DNA of 8,317 nt from an uncultured Veillonella sp. (GTDB lineage Bacteria; Bacillota; Negativicutes; Veillonellales; Veillonellaceae): contig NZ_CALLVP010000034.1 in NCBI RefSeq assembly GCF_938010505.1, positions 1-8,317 on the forward strand, in the 5' to 3' direction. The notes under the pieces were generated by a model. The model did not search any database. It was not told where the DNA came from and worked only from the letters and a program-made list of their open reading frames with translations. Positions 6,384 to 8,317 of the stretch are shown here, one piece after another. Every line of letters begins with the position of its first letter. Position 1 is the stretch's first letter. The translations under genes and the position numbers were made by a program.

Positions 6384-7424
6384 TTAATCCTCCTCCCGAG
6401 CATCATGAAGGGCGATACTGAGACCGTCCACCACGAGAGCGGTTTTTATATATAAGCGCAAAGCCCGTTCTGCTTGCAATGTTTCGGTAATAACCTCTGA
6501 CAATGCTTGCATGGACCAGCGCGGTAATAATCGTAATAATTGAGTCTTGTACATAGGTACTTGTAATTGCGTATCTTGAGCACCCATTTTAAGAGCCATC
6601 ATATCTCTACTTACAAGGCGTAGCCAGTGCATCAATTCCGTTAGGTTTTCACGAGATAAGCTTTCACAAGCTAAGGAAATCATAGAAAACCATCGCGTTT
6701 CAAAAGCCAACATATCCATCACCTTAACAGCTAACTCTAGCATTTCGATGCGACCTTGTGTCGCCAGTTTCTCCACTAATTGTGGATTACCATGACCAGC
6801 TAACAAAGCCTGCTCTATATCACCGGTGATTCCACGCGCTACAAGAGCGGTGCGAATCGTATCTACATCAACACTATTAAAACCAACGCCCATACATCTA
6901 GAAATGATGGTAGGCAATACTGTGTTAATCTTGTTCGTAATAATGATAAAGTACACCTGTTCAGGTGGCTCTTCAATGGTTTTTAACATGGCATTTGCCA
7001 TGACTGCATTGACTGTGTGAAAGTCCTCCACAATGACAACACGGTTTCCATTGCCTGCCACAGACAGATGATCTTGTAATAAGGAATACCACTGCTCTAC
7101 CTTTAAGGTTGTTTTCATAGGACGAATCCAAAAGGCATCCCCCTTATCCATATAGATAGTTAATCCTTCGGTTTCGATACGTTTTTCCGTATCCCCATTT
7201 GCCAAACGGGCTTCCTTAACCTCTGCTAAATAAGCTTCCCCCTTGGGTTGAGAGAACACTTGACGCCCTAGTAATAGAGATGCTAGGCCTATGGCCATAT
7301 CTAATTTACCAAGACCAGATTCACCATAAAACAAGAGACTATGCGGTAATGCATTACGACTTACAAGTTCAGATAGGTGTGCCTTAATCGAATCTTGACC
7401 AATTATAGAATCAAAATATGTCAT
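6384..7424 (-). CDS. holB: DNA polymerase III delta' subunit (clamp loader)
   Basis: HolB is the stator subunit of the DnaX clamp loader that places the beta clamp on primed DNA. Seen in 346 residues, numbering from the ATG at 7424: IIGQDSIKAHL at 7-17, an AAA+ P-loop GESGLGK at 34-40 (followed by Leu instead of Ser/Thr), Walker B-like VVIVEDFHT at 129-137, AMLKTIEEPPE at 145-155 and the SRC motif at 175-177, whose Arg acts in trans on a neighbouring ATP site. The segment between about 52 and 100 holds no cysteine, so the four-Cys zinc module usual in delta' is absent. The C-terminal 130 residues are helical, as in the clamp-loader collar. The frame extends upstream to a TTG at 7439, but that would place the AGGAGG site inside the gene. 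The position after tmk and before ricT is classic, although yaaQ (darA) and yaaR are not between them. Confidence 0.93.
   Translation of the reverse strand: MTYFDSIIGQDSIKAHLSELVSRNALPHSLLFYGESGLGKLDMAIGLASLLLGRQVFSQPKGEAYLAEVKEARLANGDTEKRIETEGLTIYMDKGDAFWIRPMKTTLKVEQWYSLLQDHLSVAGNGNRVVIVEDFHTVNAVMANAMLKTIEEPPEQVYFIIITNKINTVLPTIISRCMGVGFNSVDVDTIRTALVARGITGDIEQALLAGHGNPQLVEKLATQGRIEMLELAVKVMDMLAFETRWFSMISLACESLSRENLTELMHWLRLVSRDMMALKMGAQDTQLQVPMYKTQLLRLLPRWSMQALSEVITETLQAERALRLYIKTALVVDGLSIALHDAREED
6389..6397 (-). promoter_or_regulatory. Ribosome binding site of ricT, within the end of holB
   Basis: GGGAGGAGG on the minus strand is built from the last codons of holB (encoding R-E-E-D) and sits five bases before the ricT ATG. 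The holB TAA and ricT ATG are directly adjacent, so coupled translation is likely. Confidence 0.7.
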
Positions 7425-7428
7425 AGCG

Positions 7429-7434
7429 CCTCCT
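7429..7434 (-). promoter_or_regulatory. Ribosome binding site of holB
   Basis: AGGAGG on the minus strand, four bases before the ATG at 7424. It decides the start against the in-frame TTG at 7439. Confidence 0.75.
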
Positions 7435-7457
7435 ATCAATACATGCCCAATATTAAT

Positions 7458-7485
7458 ATTATATAAGAAAAAGGCGACTTTTAAA
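7458..7485 (-). promoter_or_regulatory. Likely sigma-A-type promoter of the holB-ricT-trmN6-rsmI-metG-tatD operon
   Basis: On the minus strand a perfect -10 TATAAT (7463-7458) sits 16 bases after TTTAAA (7485-7480, four of six matches to TTGACA). The -35 lies in the loop of the tmk terminator and the -10 lies just after its U tract. The predicted start near 7451 gives a leader of roughly 27 bases carrying the holB ribosome binding site. The perfect -10 is the main support; AT-rich DNA makes chance matches possible. Confidence 0.5.
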
Positions 7486-7500
7486 AGAGTCGCCTTTTTC
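7467..7500 (-). terminator. Rho-independent terminator after tmk
   Basis: A perfect 13-bp stem (7467-7479 with 7488-7500, core AAGGCGACT) with an 8-base loop. The minus-strand 3' arm ends in GCCTTTTTCTT. The stem begins at the last base of the tmk stop codon. It separates the tmk unit from the holB operon, although the overlapping promoter restarts transcription at once. The A run on the other side could let it work in both directions. Confidence 0.88.
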
Positions 7501-8186
7501 TAAGATAGTAGATTTACTACTGCTTTATATACATCATTATGAATTTCTTCAATAGTACGCAACGTATACTGACCAGACTCAGCTTTATCAGCACAAGGTA
7601 TGCGGTGCCATTGATAGCGCTTTACTAATTCTTCATACGCATCGTGAACGGCTACTAAATATGCATGATTCCCTTCGTGAATATCACCAGTATTACCCCC
7701 AGTTTTACCAGTACGCTCCGCCATAAGGGCTTCGCTCACTTCAAGAGGCATATCTAAAAGGCATACCGCATCAGGTTTAGGCAAGCCAAATTTTTGGAAC
7801 TCAAAATCTTCAAGCCAATCTAAAAATGCAGTCCGTTCCTTCGGGTCGTCATATTTTACCATTTGGTGTACCATGTTTGATGTGGTGTAACGATCTGCAA
7901 TGATGATGCCACCATTTTTATAAAACTGTTCCCAATCAGTTCTAAAAGAAGCAAATCGATCGATGGCGTACATGGAGCTTGCCACATAAGGATTTACATC
8001 ATGTACATCTTTACCAAATTCACCGGCTAAATACATTTTGATAGGCATAGCGGCGCCGCTATCATAGTTTGGAAAACTCACAGACTTAACGGCATGCCCT
8101 TCTTTGGTCAAGCGCTCTACTAAGAGTTTAGTTTGTGTAGCCTTGCCGCTACCGTCTCCGCCTTCTAATATAATCAAAGTCCCCAT
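7500..8186 (-). CDS. tmk: Thymidylate (dTMP) kinase, clostridial-type
   Basis: Tmk phosphorylates dTMP to dTDP with ATP, the committed step to dTTP for DNA synthesis. Seen in 228 residues, numbering from the ATG at 8186: the P-loop EGGDGSGKATQ at 8-18; FPNY at 38-41; NPY with a following YAIDRFASF region at 65-81; IIIADRYTTSN at 94-104, holding the DRY motif (98-100) of the dTMP-binding site; LLDMPLEVS at 143-151; and a LID-like MAERTGKTGGNTGDIHE near 155-171. Ala16 replaces the first Ser/Thr after the P-loop Lys, which usually coordinates magnesium; Thr17 remains. The sequence resembles the slightly longer Clostridium-like branch as I remember it, not E. coli Tmk (213 residues). The frame is open up to 8207, but the AGGAG site and family N-terminus favour 8186. 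The start is two bases after the upstream stop, and the gene ends on a terminator. Confidence 0.95.
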   Translation of the reverse strand: MGTLIILEGGDGSGKATQTKLLVERLTKEGHAVKSVSFPNYDSGAAMPIKMYLAGEFGKDVHDVNPYVASSMYAIDRFASFRTDWEQFYKNGGIIIADRYTTSNMVHQMVKYDDPKERTAFLDWLEDFEFQKFGLPKPDAVCLLDMPLEVSEALMAERTGKTGGNTGDIHEGNHAYLVAVHDAYEELVKRYQWHRIPCADKAESGQYTLRTIEEIHNDVYKAVVNLLS

Positions 8187-8188
8187 AA

Positions 8189-8317
8189 TTACTCCTGTAA
8201 CACCCATATTGTTTCCAATGTCATATCATCAGCCCCATTCGGTACATAACCTAGAGCCTTGCGATTCTCTATATATTGTAACACAGAGTCACTAATCTCT
8301 TCACCTACTGCTACACA
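8189..8317 (-). CDS. C-terminal end of a probable Orn/Lys/Arg decarboxylase-family protein (YaaO-like), 5' part outside window
   Basis: Forty-two codons run from the window edge to a TAA at 8191-8189, in a frame with no start in the window. The visible piece contains VAVGEEISDSVLQYIENR, then a Gly/Pro/Asn-containing turn, and ends in TIWVLQE. This resembles the C-terminal tail of PLP-dependent fold-type I basic amino-acid decarboxylases, where a 'PGE-x-I' stretch precedes a final helix. The position supports the call: in B. subtilis the decarboxylase-like yaaO lies just upstream of tmk. Active-site residues are outside the window, so substrate and activity cannot be judged. The stop is two bases before the tmk ATG, and its last codons form the tmk ribosome binding site, so the two genes are surely cotranscribed. 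Confidence 0.6.
   Translation of the reverse strand, partial: CVAVGEEISDSVLQYIENRKALGYVPNGADDMTLETIWVLQE
8192..8196 (-). promoter_or_regulatory. Ribosome binding site of tmk, in the end of the upstream gene
   Basis: AGGAG on the minus strand, five bases before the ATG at 8186. It overlaps the final Gln-Glu codons and the T of the stop codon of the upstream gene. It decides the start against the in-frame ATG at 8207, which has no comparable site. Confidence 0.75.

Noticed and set aside
8187..8207. Seven-residue N-terminal extension of Tmk
   Set aside because: It would place the AGGAG site inside the gene, while the MGTLIILEGGDGSGK start matches the family.
1..8317. CRISPR array, insertion sequence, prophage, toxin-antitoxin, defence system or tRNA/rRNA
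   Set aside because: No spaced direct repeats, transposase-like frames, terminal inverted repeats, or cloverleaf or rRNA sequence were seen. Every large frame is a recognised housekeeping gene, so the window does not seem to hold an undescribed multi-gene system.

Overview
This window is a stretch of bacterial housekeeping chromosome with every gene on the minus strand. The layout is the Firmicutes 'tmk-holB-ricT-trmN6-rsmI-metG-tatD' neighbourhood, known in Bacillus subtilis near the origin of replication. Moderately AT-rich DNA, a bare version of that cluster, a clostridial-type thymidylate kinase and strong Shine-Dalgarno sites suggest a Firmicute outside Bacilli. My best guess is a Negativicute such as Veillonella. 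That is inference from remembered protein resemblance, not a search.

In transcription order (high to low coordinate), the window opens with the last 42 codons of a gene resembling the C-terminus of an Orn/Lys/Arg decarboxylase (8317-8189). Two bases later comes tmk (8186-7500), which ends directly on a strong intrinsic terminator (7500-7467). A likely promoter overlaps that terminator and drives a tight six-gene run: holB (7424-6384), ricT (6383-5538), trmN6 (5545-4820), rsmI (4830-3982), metG (3947-2004) and tatD (2004-1234). Four of the five junctions in this run abut or overlap. Only rsmI-metG has a spacer, 34 bp, which carries a small hairpin. After tatD there is a 206-bp gap holding a second strong terminator (1121-1084). 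A likely promoter and a short palindrome overlap and follow it, leading into a Ppx/GppA-family gene (1027-1) that runs off the left edge.

Functionally the run mixes replication (dTMP kinase, clamp-loader delta'), RNA processing (RicT), tRNA and 16S rRNA methylation (TrmN6, RsmI), Met-tRNA charging (MetG) and a TatD nuclease. It looks like a growth-linked information-processing operon, not a dedicated pathway. Ppx/GppA adds polyphosphate or (p)ppGpp metabolism under separate control.

For three genes the longest possible reading frame starts upstream of the real start. Ribosome binding sites and family N-termini place tmk at 8186, holB at 7424 and rsmI at 4830. I found no mobile element, CRISPR array, tRNA or rRNA, no credible plus-strand gene, and no unknown multi-gene system. 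The points most worth a second look are the two terminators with promoters built into them, the HolB without zinc-module cysteines, the altered P-loop of Tmk, and the genes missing relative to the Bacillus cluster.
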